From NCBI RefSeq assembly GCF_017654505.1, contig NC_054534.1, positions 26,383,689 through 26,447,688 on the forward strand: DNA of 64,000 nucleotides, in the 5' to 3' direction. The position numbers and the translations under genes are program-made. A model generated the notes under the pieces. It did not search any database, was not told the DNA's origin, and saw only the letters and a list, made by a program, of their open reading frames with translations. Shown one piece after another: positions 1 to 12,088 of the stretch; the first letter of the stretch is position 1; every line of letters starts with the position of its first letter. Source of the stretch: Polyodon spathula (Eukaryota; Chordata; Actinopteri; Acipenseriformes; Polyodontidae).

Positions 1-406
1 AAAATAATTGATCATCATTTTGGCACACTTTTAAAATTATTAACGTAATTTTATGGTAATACTGACCACTTCAGAATTGTGTGTCTGTGTGTGAAGGAAA
101 AGGGGGGGGGGGGTTAGCACATGTTTATATTTTGTCTAGGGTGGCAAAATGTGTAAAGCGGGCCCTGGCACAGAATACACCTGTGTATCGAGTATTAAGA
201 GTTTCCACAACATTGCAGTTGCCAGCTGAAAAGGTTTATGAGATATTTATTAGCAGTAGTAGCTGTGGCATAGGAAAAGGCAAGTTGACAACCTCACATC
301 TCCCTTTATGGTGATGCTAACTTCAATGGCTATGATGCACCCGATACCTCATGCTGTCAATAGCTACAACCATTACTATTACATTACAGCGGCTGTGGAA
401 ATGTAC
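1..406. other. NUP54 intron 3, left edge
   Basis: No further FG-coding exon is seen. There is a short G run near 101-113 and nothing else of note. Confidence 0.6.
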
Positions 407-484
407 CTGTTCCTGTAGCACCAAAGCCAAAGCCACCTGATGGAGCTGCAGTCGTCGTAGTTCCAAAGCCAGGGGCAGCAAGAC
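407..484 (-). CDS. nup54: NUP54 coding exon 3 (FG repeats)
   Basis: The acceptor is CATTTTCAG|GTCTTG and the donor is GGAACAG|GTACAT. The exon encodes [11 protein letters not shown] and [11 protein letters not shown]. It keeps phase 1, so the reading frame continues off the left edge. Confidence 0.8.
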
Positions 485-3272
485 CTGAAAATGAACATAA
501 AACAAAAATTAAAAAGGAGAAAACCCAATACAGTAAGCCTTGAAAAAGATATGTCCTTGGGAATCTGAAACCAAGCCTTGTGTGCACCTTCTCCTTAGGG
601 AAATAAAGCCAAGAAGACAAAAGCATAATTAAGACTAATAGTCTGGTAAGAAAATTAGACAGCCTGGCTATAACTAATTAAATAGTCTAAGTCTCATGTA
701 GGAATAAAAAAAAAGAAGTTACACAAAACTTTATTTGGGAAGTTACTGAAGACCACCAAATGGCCCATGTTCAGTGAAGTTATATTTCATAAGACTGCAC
801 AAGAAAAAGTATTTTACCATAAAACAAGAACAACAAATCAGCATATATACCTTAATTTTAAAACTGATTTGATGTTCACTGTTTTAATACAATGCATATT
901 TTTTAGGAAGATTCTGTTAATTGATTAACAACACTGAATAAAATTCATGTGATTAATCTTTAAATTGATTAAAACTCTACCATACTTTGCACACAGAGCC
1001 AGACTGCCACATGTATATGTAATTAGATGTGTGGAGTGGTATTCTGCCTTTGGGGTGCAAGATACAGTATTAATGTACAGTATTATTAGGAAACACCAAC
1101 TTATATTCACATACAATACAGAAATTAAACCTGTCATGGCACTGTCAATAGGTTGTAGAGACAGAATTCACAGCCTGGACAATACTAAGAATCTAAAAAA
1201 AATGTTAGTAAGGAAGCAGCTGGTCCATCAAGGAATCTGAGGTTGAAAATGAACAGAGAAATGAACTTACTACCAAATCCAGACGCGTTAGTGGTGGTTG
1301 TACCAAAGCCAAAACCAGTTGATGCCGTTGTTTTGGCACCAAATGAACCAAATCCAGAGGAGCCTTAAGTAAGAAAAAAACATTTTGACTTGTGGTTCAA
1401 CAATGGATTATTCTGCTATTTACACCAGCTGTAGATAACCAAATTACGCATCCCGTTAGATCCTGTTTTTATTCTGAAGTGAAGGTAAAATGATTATTAT
1501 AAACCCCCAGAGCCAGACTGCCGCTCCACACATACATATACAAAGTACATATAAATGCAGCAGTCCTGGCTCTGCGGGTGCAATATGTATATGTAGTTTT
1601 TCAAAACTAAAATGTTTGTAGCAATACAGCTATAAAAAAAGACCTCTACCAGACCATTTAAATCAATTTCCATTGGCAACGCAAATACGAAGCAGCAATT
1701 CTGGTTCTGGTAAAAATGCATGTCAAAGTAGATTCACGACTGCAGGCCACGGTTAAATAAAAGTGTAATGTGACCCACTGTCTGACAAGTTTTCACTGTA
1801 CGCATCTATGAACGTTGTTAATCGTAAGCATGTGTTGAAGACATTAGCTTTGTTTTTGCAAAATGTAATATTAGTATAAAAAACTATTCTTGAAAAAATC
1901 AATTCTTCCCATGTGTTTTATTCCTGAGCTACCACCTAGTGATGTAGTCTAATTTATGAACTCATAGCTAAACAATGGAAAGTAATGTTATATGTGCTTG
2001 TGTCTCTACAGCAAAACCTACCTTTTATTAAAGAACACCGACACATTGTATTGGCTGTTTTCTGATCTAACAGTAGTGTTACAAAAGTCTGACCCTACTT
2101 AACTCACAAATTAGGTTTAATAGCCATAACGTGAAATGGTTTCAGTGCCATGTTATATGTAAACAAGTCATCCTATAACCAGGCTGGTTTACAGAATTAC
2201 TTTTCCTACTAGATCTCAATAACTCAATATCTCCAAACTACCATTCTTATGTAAGGTTCTACAGAGTTGTTGCAGTTCAAGTACAATAACTTCTAACTCT
2301 TGGTGGTATATTTGAGAAGTTTCAGTCTGGTTTTCCTGCTGCACATAGCACAGAGACAGCCCTTGTCAAAATTGTGAACGATCTGCTGATAAACAGTGAC
2401 TTGGGCTTTCCATCAGTATTAATTATTCATGGATCTAAGTGCTGCCTTTGATACTGTAGTCATAATCTGGTTACCTTTCTGATAGGTTTCAGCTCGTCTC
2501 TATGATGGAGGTAAAATTGTCATTATCGGAAGTTGTCTGTGGTGTTCCACGGGGCTCCATTCTGGGTCCCTTGTTGTTTTCATTATATATGCTACCGTTA
2601 GGTGACATCATCTGCAGACACTGACTAGTGAACTTCCATTGCTATGCTGATGACACCCAGCTATATTTGTCCCTAAAGATAGGAGTTTCTTCTGCCTGGG
2701 TGTTATTTGCTACTTGCCTTACAGATATCAAGCATTGGATGTCACAGAATTTTCTAATGTTGAATTCGGACAAAACAGAGGTAATGCTAGTGCGTTCACA
2801 AACCAACTAAAAGTATACAAATGCAATAAATAAATTAATTATACAAAATGCCAGAGTCAGACACAAGCTGACCAACACACGGCAGTAAACTGTTTATTCA
2901 ATTATCTCAAATAAAATGTGGCCCATATTCCATAGTACGACAAGCACATTATGAAAATATATCACTATTTCAACCAGATACAGCACAAGGTAATGCCTAT
3001 CGTCATACACCACTGGTTAGCTTACATAGTACAGACTAGTGTGTGTGACCACACTCACAGGCCTGGCGCTGGAAGGTTTAAATAAAGAGCTACCCTATCA
3101 ACCCAACACACAGTATTCGTTTGACGTATGCTGACTACCTTTATTTATTACATGTATTTATCGATATATGGCTTAAAGTATTTTAATAACAGTTTAATTT
3201 GTTTTGTTTTTTTAATTATTATTTATAAACCTCACCCGCAGTATTTGCGCCGCCGCCAAAGCTGAACGACAT
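407..3272 (-). CDS. nup54: NUP54 (nucleoporin p54), 5' part: coding exons 1-3
   Basis: Nup54 belongs to the Nup62-Nup58-Nup54 central channel complex of the nuclear pore; its N-terminal FG repeats bind transport receptors. Three exons are visible: 3236-3272 (ATG at 3272), 1271-1363 and 407-484. All have GT-AG junctions, and the frame stays in phase 1 across both introns. The first exon reads [12 protein letters not shown], like the short FG start of vertebrate Nup54. The next two are rich in Gly, Thr and FG dipeptides (GFGSFG, GFGFG, PGFG, GFGFG). The coiled-coil region would lie to the left of base 1. In human, NUP54 is the neighbour of SCARB2, and the next gene here is SCARB2-like, which supports the call. 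Other FG nucleoporins are possible from composition alone; the start and the synteny decide. Confidence 0.82.
485..1270. other. NUP54 intron 2, nothing notable
   Basis: AT-rich intron sequence between coding exons 2 and 3. I see no element in it. Confidence 0.5.
1271..1363 (-). CDS. nup54: NUP54 coding exon 2 (FG repeats)
   Basis: The acceptor is CTTACTTAAG|GCTCC. The exon carries [11 protein letters not shown] and [10 protein letters not shown]. The donor is most likely GGTA|GTAAGT; a second GT three bases earlier would drop one codon without changing frame. Confidence 0.8.
1364..2317. other. NUP54 intron 1, first part
   Basis: AT-rich intron sequence with short open frames lacking domain features. 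1500-1580 holds a diverged internal inverted repeat (agagccagactgccgctcc versus gcagtcctggctctgcggg), possibly a small foldback remnant. Confidence 0.4.
2318..2815 (+). mobile_element. L2/CR1-type LINE fragment (reverse transcriptase)
   Basis: Lies in NUP54 intron 1, antisense to the gene. A degraded frame reads FEKFQSGF, then STETAL and DLSAAFDTV, then [16 protein letters not shown] after a shift, and [11 protein letters not shown] followed by LNSDKTEVM. These are RT motifs, including the catalytic YADD box. Frameshifts and stops break it, so it is an inactive fragment without visible ends. Confidence 0.8.
2816..3235. other. NUP54 intron 1, part next to exon 1
   Basis: AT-rich sequence after the LINE fragment. 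Nothing recognisable. Confidence 0.4.
3236..3272 (-). CDS. nup54: NUP54 coding exon 1
   Basis: The ATG is at 3272 and the donor is GCGG|GTGAGG. The exon encodes [12 protein letters not shown] plus one base (phase 1). The surrounding 3240-3310 stretch is locally CpG-rich, as expected near a housekeeping promoter. Confidence 0.8.
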
Positions 3273-3929
3273 GATGCCAAGTCCTTCTTTGCTGGGACTC
3301 CGGTTAGAAACGCAGGCGATAGAATATTCAGTTCCACTGTACTAGAGAAATGCAGTTCCTTTACACAGTACAATTGTGAAACAGTAACAGTATTAGTAAT
3401 TCACCATAATTTTACTTACCTACCCCAAACAGATGTATTAACCTTTTGTACTTTTTATTAAAGTACGTTGATATTTTTGTATTATGTAGCAACTGTCAAA
3501 CCCCTATGTAACAAAGTTTTAATTGCAGCTATTATTATTGCAGGAAAAGCATCATAATACCAACAAACGTAGTCGAATTCTGTTGTTTGGCTATGTATGT
3601 CTGCATTTTATCTTGCCTTGCTGTTTACAGGAAAGTTTATGTAAATTCCACTAAAACTGGTTTTAGCTGCACATTTCAGCTGCAGCAGATTTTCGATGTT
3701 CACTAGGAGGCATCATCACATTATGCGAGAACAAAGCAAGCAACCGTAAAGGTATTTTTTGCAGCGGGGAAAAAACTTATGCAGACCCCGATTATTGTAT
3801 AGGGTAGTGAGGGAACGCATGAGCGTAGGACGGAGGCCCCGGGCCGTGCAGGTAGCAGAGTGCAACACCTTTGTTTTGTAGTCTTATTACTGTGTTTTAT
3901 TTTCCCTTTTTCTTTCGCCTTTTGTCTTA

Positions 3930-3930
<1 letters not shown>

Positions 3931-3972
<42 letters not shown>

Positions 3973-3973
3973 T
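3931..3973. repeat. (ATT)n microsatellite
   Basis: About 14 perfect ATT units, upstream of NUP54. Confidence 0.95.
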
Positions 3974-4612
3974 ACAGAGCACCCGCGAGTGTACCTGCAT
4001 TGGTATGACCGTGAGATTGTAAAAGATCTGTAAAGTTAAGGCAGCGGCCATATTATCTATTAAGAGTGCAATTTAGTCCAGGAAATTACTAAAACTGACA
4101 TGGAGCATTCAAATAATAAAAACATTACAATAAAAAGAAGTAGCCATTTGCATTTCATTTTATTATTGCTGGTGTTTAAAATGTACAGGCGGTTGTAGGT
4201 ATGAGTGGTGTTGAAGTAGTCAATAAATGTACAGTGTGTGTTGGGGGGGCAGGTGGGGTCTATTCTTTTGTACGGCCTTTCTGACGGAGATCATGGGATA
4301 TTAAGTCAGAAAAACCGTCTCTTCACTGCTGAAATCTCGTGAGCCACAAGCACGATTCTTGCTCCGGTTTACATGGGTTTTTACAACTATTTTATCGTGA
4401 GAAAGCGATGCCCTTAAAGTCGCGCTGCCAAAGGGACTTTGCTGTTTCACCATCACGATGCATTCGTGTGACAACGTCGCACAGTCGTGACTGTAGATCG
4501 ATTTTTCAAGTGCATGTAAACCAAGCCAATGACGGGTGAGTAGAATCCGAACCTGATCCACTTTATATAGCGGAAATTTACGATCTGGCTCCCGTGAAAC
4601 TAAACTCCATTG

Positions 4613-4613
<1 letters not shown>

Positions 4614-4659
<46 letters not shown>
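4614..4659. repeat. Poly-T run of 46
   Basis: Uninterrupted thymines. It could be the tail of an old minus-strand retroposon, but no recognisable body lies upstream. Confidence 0.9.
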
Positions 4660-4662
<3 letters not shown>

Positions 4663-7600
4663 CGTGTTAATACAATCAAATCGCACCCTGATGTACAGTA
4701 TATTTTGACCGCTGTTGGGACATTATATTGTATTTGTATTATTGCATGTTTCGAGTTTTCAATTAATAGCGCAGGGATTTCATAAAAAGTAAACTGAATT
4801 TCGCCTAATCTGTGTTTTTCACTAATCCTGGCTCAAACCGGTCCCAATCTGCACAGATTAACGCGAGTCTAGAGTCTACATGTCATGCCATTTTAATTAT
4901 ATAAACAGTTACAGTATAAGTATTGAGAACACGGGGATGGTAAAGCGAGGTTTCTGAAAGGGTAATTACTTATAGAACAGGGTATTTGAGAAGCATTGCT
5001 GTCAATGTGTGAACCATATTCAATAAAGTCCCTCTACAACTAATCAGCAAATGTGACCTTATCCTCTCGCGACCATCCCCGACAATATACTATAGATAAA
5101 TGCTGCTGACATTTTATTTTATATGGAATTTAGTTTAATATATATATATAGTACTTTAGAAGAGATATTATTACCCCTGCCCCGCTTTTCATTTTTAATA
5201 AATCATCTTCACTTTGGAAAGTCTCTGCAGGTTAACACAATAAAGCATTCCTCTCGAGTAGGTCCTTCAGCTCCAGGCCTTTGTTCCAACCTTGTTCTAA
5301 GTTGTTTACTTGAACCAATTACACCTCCATCCAGACCCTAAAGTAGTTCATTATATCATTATACTCTGGAGTAGAATACTCCAATTAGAGGGATGCTTTA
5401 GGATTAGTTACAGAGGGGGATATATATATATATATATATAGTGTGTGTGTTTTTTTTTTTTTTTTTTTAAGGTCAGTTTGTTTTTTTATGGTCTTTTGTT
5501 ATGTTACATCGCTCAAATTAGATCCCTTTGTAATTAAACTGACACACTTTGACACTGTATGGAAGTGTATTTAATTAACAGACATCAAAAAATTGTATTT
5601 AGCTTTCTACACCACACACTATGTATTATAAAAGATACAGAATTGTCACAAACAAAAAAATAATGTCAACACAATACTGAAAAGATTTTTATTGTTTTGT
5701 AATTTGAAACACTACAATTGTTCAAAAATAGACATTGAAACAAATGTTTTCTGCAATTTTCTGTTTTAGATACCACCACATGACTCACAAATTTACATAT
5801 ACTCAGTGTAACACAAATTTGAAAATCCTATACAAAAATGAAACCGTTTGCCCACATGTACAATCTCCAAGATTGTCTTTTCCAGCAATAGCACATACAG
5901 TATGCACTGTATATGAAATGTAAAGGAATAGCTGTTTTTGCATACATTTACGATTAGAAAAACACCAACAATGATACTTGATCATGTGAAAGTTCTCATC
6001 CTGCACACACAAGGTACATGTATACTAGAAATGGAAGTACAGAGACACTAATTGAGATAGTCAAGCTGTACACTGGTATTTTGTTGACAGGTGACAATGA
6101 CTAATTTCCTAATAAATCGCCAATTACTGAAATACTGGACAAACGCCACCAGTTTTAAGAAATACCACATATCCTCCAGACCCTGTCTGAGGCTTGAGTT
6201 AAAATAATCACACCCACACACACACACACACACACAGAAACACTATGCCTCACCAGGAATTAATTCACTGTCATTCCAAAACAAAGTGATGCACCAGCTT
6301 GCTTCAGGCAAAGTACACTTCCTGCACAGCAGGTCCCTTTTCTACCGTGCCAACTACAAAAGTGCTGCTTAGCAACCTCTATCTGCGGTCATTGTCAGCA
6401 TTTATGATCAATACAAAAATCCTGGACTAATGTGTGTGAAATATAGTGTCTCACCTAGCCTATGACCCTCATATTTAATATGTCAGGATGAGAACTCCCC
6501 CCCCCCCTTTTTTTTTTTAAATAAATGTATTATGGCTTCGAATCTTACATAGTAACACATTGGAACACTTCAAAAACAAAACCTCATTTCATACAAAAAG
6601 TATTACAAATGTATCAATTGCTATAAAAGAGTTTTAACCTGCTTTGAGGCCTTTGTTGTATTTGTAACTGTAGTTAATACTGCAAGCATATTTAATCTGT
6701 AACAGTTAGTAAAACTAAGATCACTCGCTTTGATATGTGTCACTGTGAGGGTCTTAAAGTTTCCATCATTTACAAAAAGTAATATTTTTTTCATGTAGAA
6801 TAAAGGTCAGCCTTATAACCCTACAGTGTTGGGTTGTACACCACCATTCTTGTATTATCGAGTTTTCATTGATATAATTTCAGTTGTATAAAACTAGATT
6901 TTTACCTCAAATATGTCTGAAAAAAGACAGACATAGAGATTGGTATTATTGTACAAGGGTTAGTGAAATTAATGACTATAGAAAGCACAGGACATGTGCC
7001 TGCTGTAATGGTTGGAGAAAATGCCCACAGTGCAAAAGTTCATGGATTAAAAACCCTGGCTCAGATATATTCACTGACTATGTCAGCACTCAGCTAACCT
7101 GAGAGTACTTGAGTCTGGGGTGTAATAACCAAAGACAGTCACACCCCTATAACAAGTTCAAAGAAATAAGAACCCACCTGCTTTATTTATAATCTCACAA
7201 ATGCGTTGTAAAGCAATGTATTTAGCTGAAACAGCCAAACCAAACAAACAAAAAAATCACATTCACTTTACTTTGAAATCAATTGGCCACACATTCACGG
7301 AAACCTACCACTCATTGGCTCGGACTACTCTGCTCTTAGTATTTATATATATTTATTATTATTGATGTTTTTGCCTGTGTATGGGACTTCATGTTTTACA
7401 CTGTGTTCGGGATTATTTTAATAAAAATAAATGTTTTTAAAAAATTATATTTCATGTGCTTTACACACAGTTCCACAGTCACTACTGGCTATGTACATCG
7501 TGGGTGCGCAGAGTAAGTGAGCCCCTCAGTGAAAAAAGCCACTCAACAGCATGCTCAGGTCCACTCCCCCCGAGCAGCTCAGAGTACATTTAAAAAAAAA

Positions 7601-8199
7601 AAATTGCTCAGAGATGCTCAGTTGCTTAACACACCTAGTAATGCCTTAGTGTTCTTCTGTATCTATGGGCACACAATGGAAATACAGCAGTGATGGTTAC
7701 CATAGATACCTCTGAATTCTTAAGTTGTGTGTTCCATCAGCAGCTAATCTAAAACAAGGACTGCAAATCCCCACGGGAACTGTGCCTCAGAAATCTAGCA
7801 GGAGACAGGCATGTCCATCACAGCAATATTATTTCACAATTATACAACTAACTGAAAAAGCCTATTGCCTACATTATACTCATTTTAGCCACGTAAATGT
7901 AAAGCAAGTTACACAAAAAAAAAATAACAATAATAAATACAATTTCTAACAAGTGTCGTGATTAACAGTATTTGGCCCGCTTTCCGATTTTCACAGAAAC
8001 AGCCCAGAGCTTGATGTGAATAAAGAGGAACCTCTCAATGAAAAGTATACTGTTGCCAACAGAACTGGGATTTATTCTGTGGTATCCCTGATTGTATACC
8101 GACACTGAAGAACTTCAAAAAGGAAAGTAGCAGCACAGCGTTGTTTACAGCTCTGCCAGATTTTTTTATTTTATTAACTATTTTATGCATTATTACTAT

Positions 8200-8300
8200 T
8201 CTGCATTGTAGCCCAATGGTAAAGGCTACGGGCTGAGAGTCAGTAGGTACTGGGCTCAAATCCCAGCTCTGCAGCGTGAACACAAACAGGTCAATCTTTC
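8200..8300 (+). mobile_element. tRNA-derived SINE head
   Basis: The sequence GTAGCCCAATGGTAAAGGC fits a pol III A box and GGGCTCAAATCCCAGC fits a B box about 35 bases later, as in a degraded tRNA. The 3' portion is unclear. Flanking mismatches rule out a functional tRNA gene. Confidence 0.6.
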
Positions 8301-8929
8301 CATGCTTCAATCCAAACAGCTTTTAAAAGTGGTTCGAAGCAGACTGCCACCGAAAGGGAGATGGTGCAGCTTGCTTAAGCTATTTGCAACACCGTCCTTC
8401 CGGATAGCCGCACAGAGCACATTCTAGAAATGAGAAAATGATGGTCATTACCAGCAATGTGTGAAAAAACATGAAAGAAGGAAGTTATGTCTTGATTGTT
8501 AGAATTATTATGGCAATGTCCCACCACCAAACCAATGTACCCTTCCCTCCCCAATCCAACCCAACCATGTTTTGCCCTCCTTCAATGTTTGCTCTGGGGT
8601 GTCCTTATGTATTAAGTGCTTGTAAAGGTCTTCAACTGAATATTTGCACAAGAGTTGTTTTCACAGCTTTCCTCTGGCTTCTCACTGACTTGAGTGTAGG
8701 CAGTATCTTCTTTTGCTGTGGGTTTCTGTTTAAAAATAAATAAATAAATAAATACAGCTATTTACAAGACAAAATAGCTTCATGTTATTTTTTTTCAATG
8801 CATTGACACTTTTTGCTGTGCTGCAATCATCGCTATTGCAGTGAGACTGTGTCACACACTACCACACACACTCATATGTATGTATATATATATGAGGCAC
8901 ACACACCACACACACACTGAGTGGTGTTG

Positions 8930-10402
<1,473 letters not shown>

Positions 10403-10423
10403 CCACAAACTTTGCTTTTGTGA

Positions 10424-10667
10424 CCAGGACAGTGATATTTCAAAATATCACTATTTCCAATGGGAAAACGGGCAAATGTGTGTCTTTTTGTTCACATAAA
10501 GTCAGAAAAAAACAACATATGAATCCAAATTGACATGTATTTGTACTAAAGCAATATAAAAATGACTACAAAAGATTTAGAAGTGAGCAGTTTTTCGAGA
10601 TTTACGATTACACATTTGCCCGTTTTCCCATTGGAAATAGTGATATTTTGAAATATCACTGTCCTGG
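10424..10667. repeat. Perfect 57-bp inverted repeat, MITE-like
   Basis: Arms at 10,424-10,480 and 10,611-10,667 are exact reverse complements over all 57 bases and enclose a 130-bp AT-rich centre. Each arm holds an inner near-palindrome (AGTGATATTTCAAAATATCACT). This looks like a young non-autonomous DNA element or snap-back copy. No clear target duplication is visible. Confidence 0.9.
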
Positions 10668-10669
10668 TA

Positions 10670-11041
10670 AATTGTGTTACATAGGGTTATTTTACCCTTG
10701 ATTTTCTCCCCAATTTGGAATGTCCAATCATTTTTCCTGTCCACTAATCCCATGACTAAGCCAGCTTCCTCTTTTACGCCCAGGAACTCGAGAGTGGACG
10801 TCAGCAAGCTACTAACCTCTGGAGGATAAAGGCCAGCCCTGAGCTCACCAGGTGCCTGAGGAGAAACTGTCTCTGCCGGTTTTGCTTCCCTAACTGACGG
10901 GCGCACCAAAACCAATGCGACCTTCCCTTTGGAACCCCCAGTGAAGACAGGCCTACTTCGCACAGCCAGGATGCGAACCTGCGCTGTATGACTCACCCTG
11001 AGCACCACGCAGCTGCACTTCTACCAGGTGAGCCACTCGGG
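10670..11041 (-). mobile_element. tRNA-derived SINE, minus orientation
   Basis: On the minus strand it starts TCCCCGAGTGGCTCACC (A-box-like); GCAGGTTCGCATCCTGG (B box) follows after about 50 bases. The body runs to the AT-rich tail near 10,670, next to the 57-bp inverted repeat. Confidence 0.7.
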
Positions 11042-11335
11042 GACAAATGTGTGGTCTTGAAAGAAACACCCTCTCCCAATTGACTGACATGCTTTGCAGA
11101 CCTGCTTTGAGGTAAAACAATCTAGGAAGTGAAATACTAAAAACCTTCCTGAGAGGCAAGTACCAGATATCATGATAACATGTACATCTTTCAAAACCAC
11201 ACATCTGAGAGCCATTAATAGTGAATGGAAGTGCAGAAAGGGCAGGCGATATGAAATGATTTTGATGGCTACAATCACTTTAAGCAGCAGACAAACAAAA
11301 GGCATGAGCAAGGAGATATTTGACTTCTTTTCTTT

Positions 11336-11704
11336 ATTTTTTTTTATAATAAATTTAGGTCATCTCCAATTTTTTACCCGTCATTTTTCGCACTGCGGAT
11401 CTACAGCGAGGCCACCAGACTTAAGTGCCAGAGGACAACACAGATCTGGAGGCACCACTGCAGAACCACAGGCGCCCTGGCGGCCACAGGGGTCGCTGAT
11501 GCACAGTGAGCCATGGATTCCACTGCTGACCTAGGCCCTCCCTACCCAGGCAGCACTCGGACGAGTGTGCGCACCCCCTGGGAACTCCCAGTCACGGTTG
11601 GCTGTGTTTAGCCTGGACTTGAACCTGGGATCTCCAGGTTATGGGGCACATCCTGCACTCTACGCGGAACGCCTTTACTGGATGCGCCACTCGGAACCCC
11701 CGAA
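11336..11704 (-). mobile_element. tRNA-derived SINE, same family as 49.5 kb
   Basis: The minus strand reads GGTTCCGAGTGGCGCATCCA, a tRNA-like A box, with CCCAGGTTCAAGTCCAGG as B box. The body shares AGCGACCCCTGTGGCC and GGGAGTTCCCAGGGGG-like blocks with the 49.5 kb copy. TTCTTTTCTTT flanks both ends (11,325-11,335 and 11,705-11,715), a likely 11-bp target duplication. Confidence 0.85.
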
Positions 11705-11715
11705 TTCTTTTCTTT

Positions 11716-12088
11716 GACTGGGTCCCACTACTTTTAATTAGATTTCCTGTATTCTAAATCGATTCAAAAGGATTTTTTTTTTTCTCTTTTCGGTGGTTTG
11801 AGACTAAACCAACCAGCTTAATTACTTATCAGCTACATCATTCTCCAGGTAAGGTAATCAGCACCTTCCCAAATCCCAAACCTTCACAAAAGTGAGGTTA
11901 CAAATAATGTAACATTTTCAAAGGAAGTCTGGATCCTTAATTAATAAACTACATCTGCTTGACTCAAAATCGGCTACCGGCATTTGATTCACAATTATAG
12001 AATGATTAATTTGTCAATTTTTTAATTAAATAAGATGGTTTACATGACGATAAAATCTCCAATTTATTTAATATTTTCTAGTCAATAT
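11716..12088. other. Interval just 3' of the SCARB2-like exon 11
   Basis: I looked here for the missing last exon (an acceptor followed by an acidic dileucine tail) and did not find it. AT-rich; no clear poly(A) site assigned. Confidence 0.5.

Larger units (their letters stand above)
3273..8199. other. Gene-free interval between NUP54 start and SCARB2-like 3' end
   Basis: No exon found on either strand. The stretch nearest 3273 should hold the NUP54 5' UTR and promoter. Simple repeats are present: (ATT)n, a 46-T run, (TA)n at 5421-5440, (CA)n at 6210-6236 and a C run near 6498. An open frame at 6884-7102 contains several Cys residues but has no neighbour exons or known motif. Confidence 0.5.

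Noticed and set aside
6884..7102. Plus-strand frame with CACCNGWRKCPQC, zinc-finger-like at first sight
   Set aside because: Spacing matches no known finger, no splice partners, AT-rich background.
8200..8300. Possible functional tRNA gene
   Set aside because: A and B boxes are present, but cloverleaf arms do not pair and there is no terminator right after; a SINE head is more likely.
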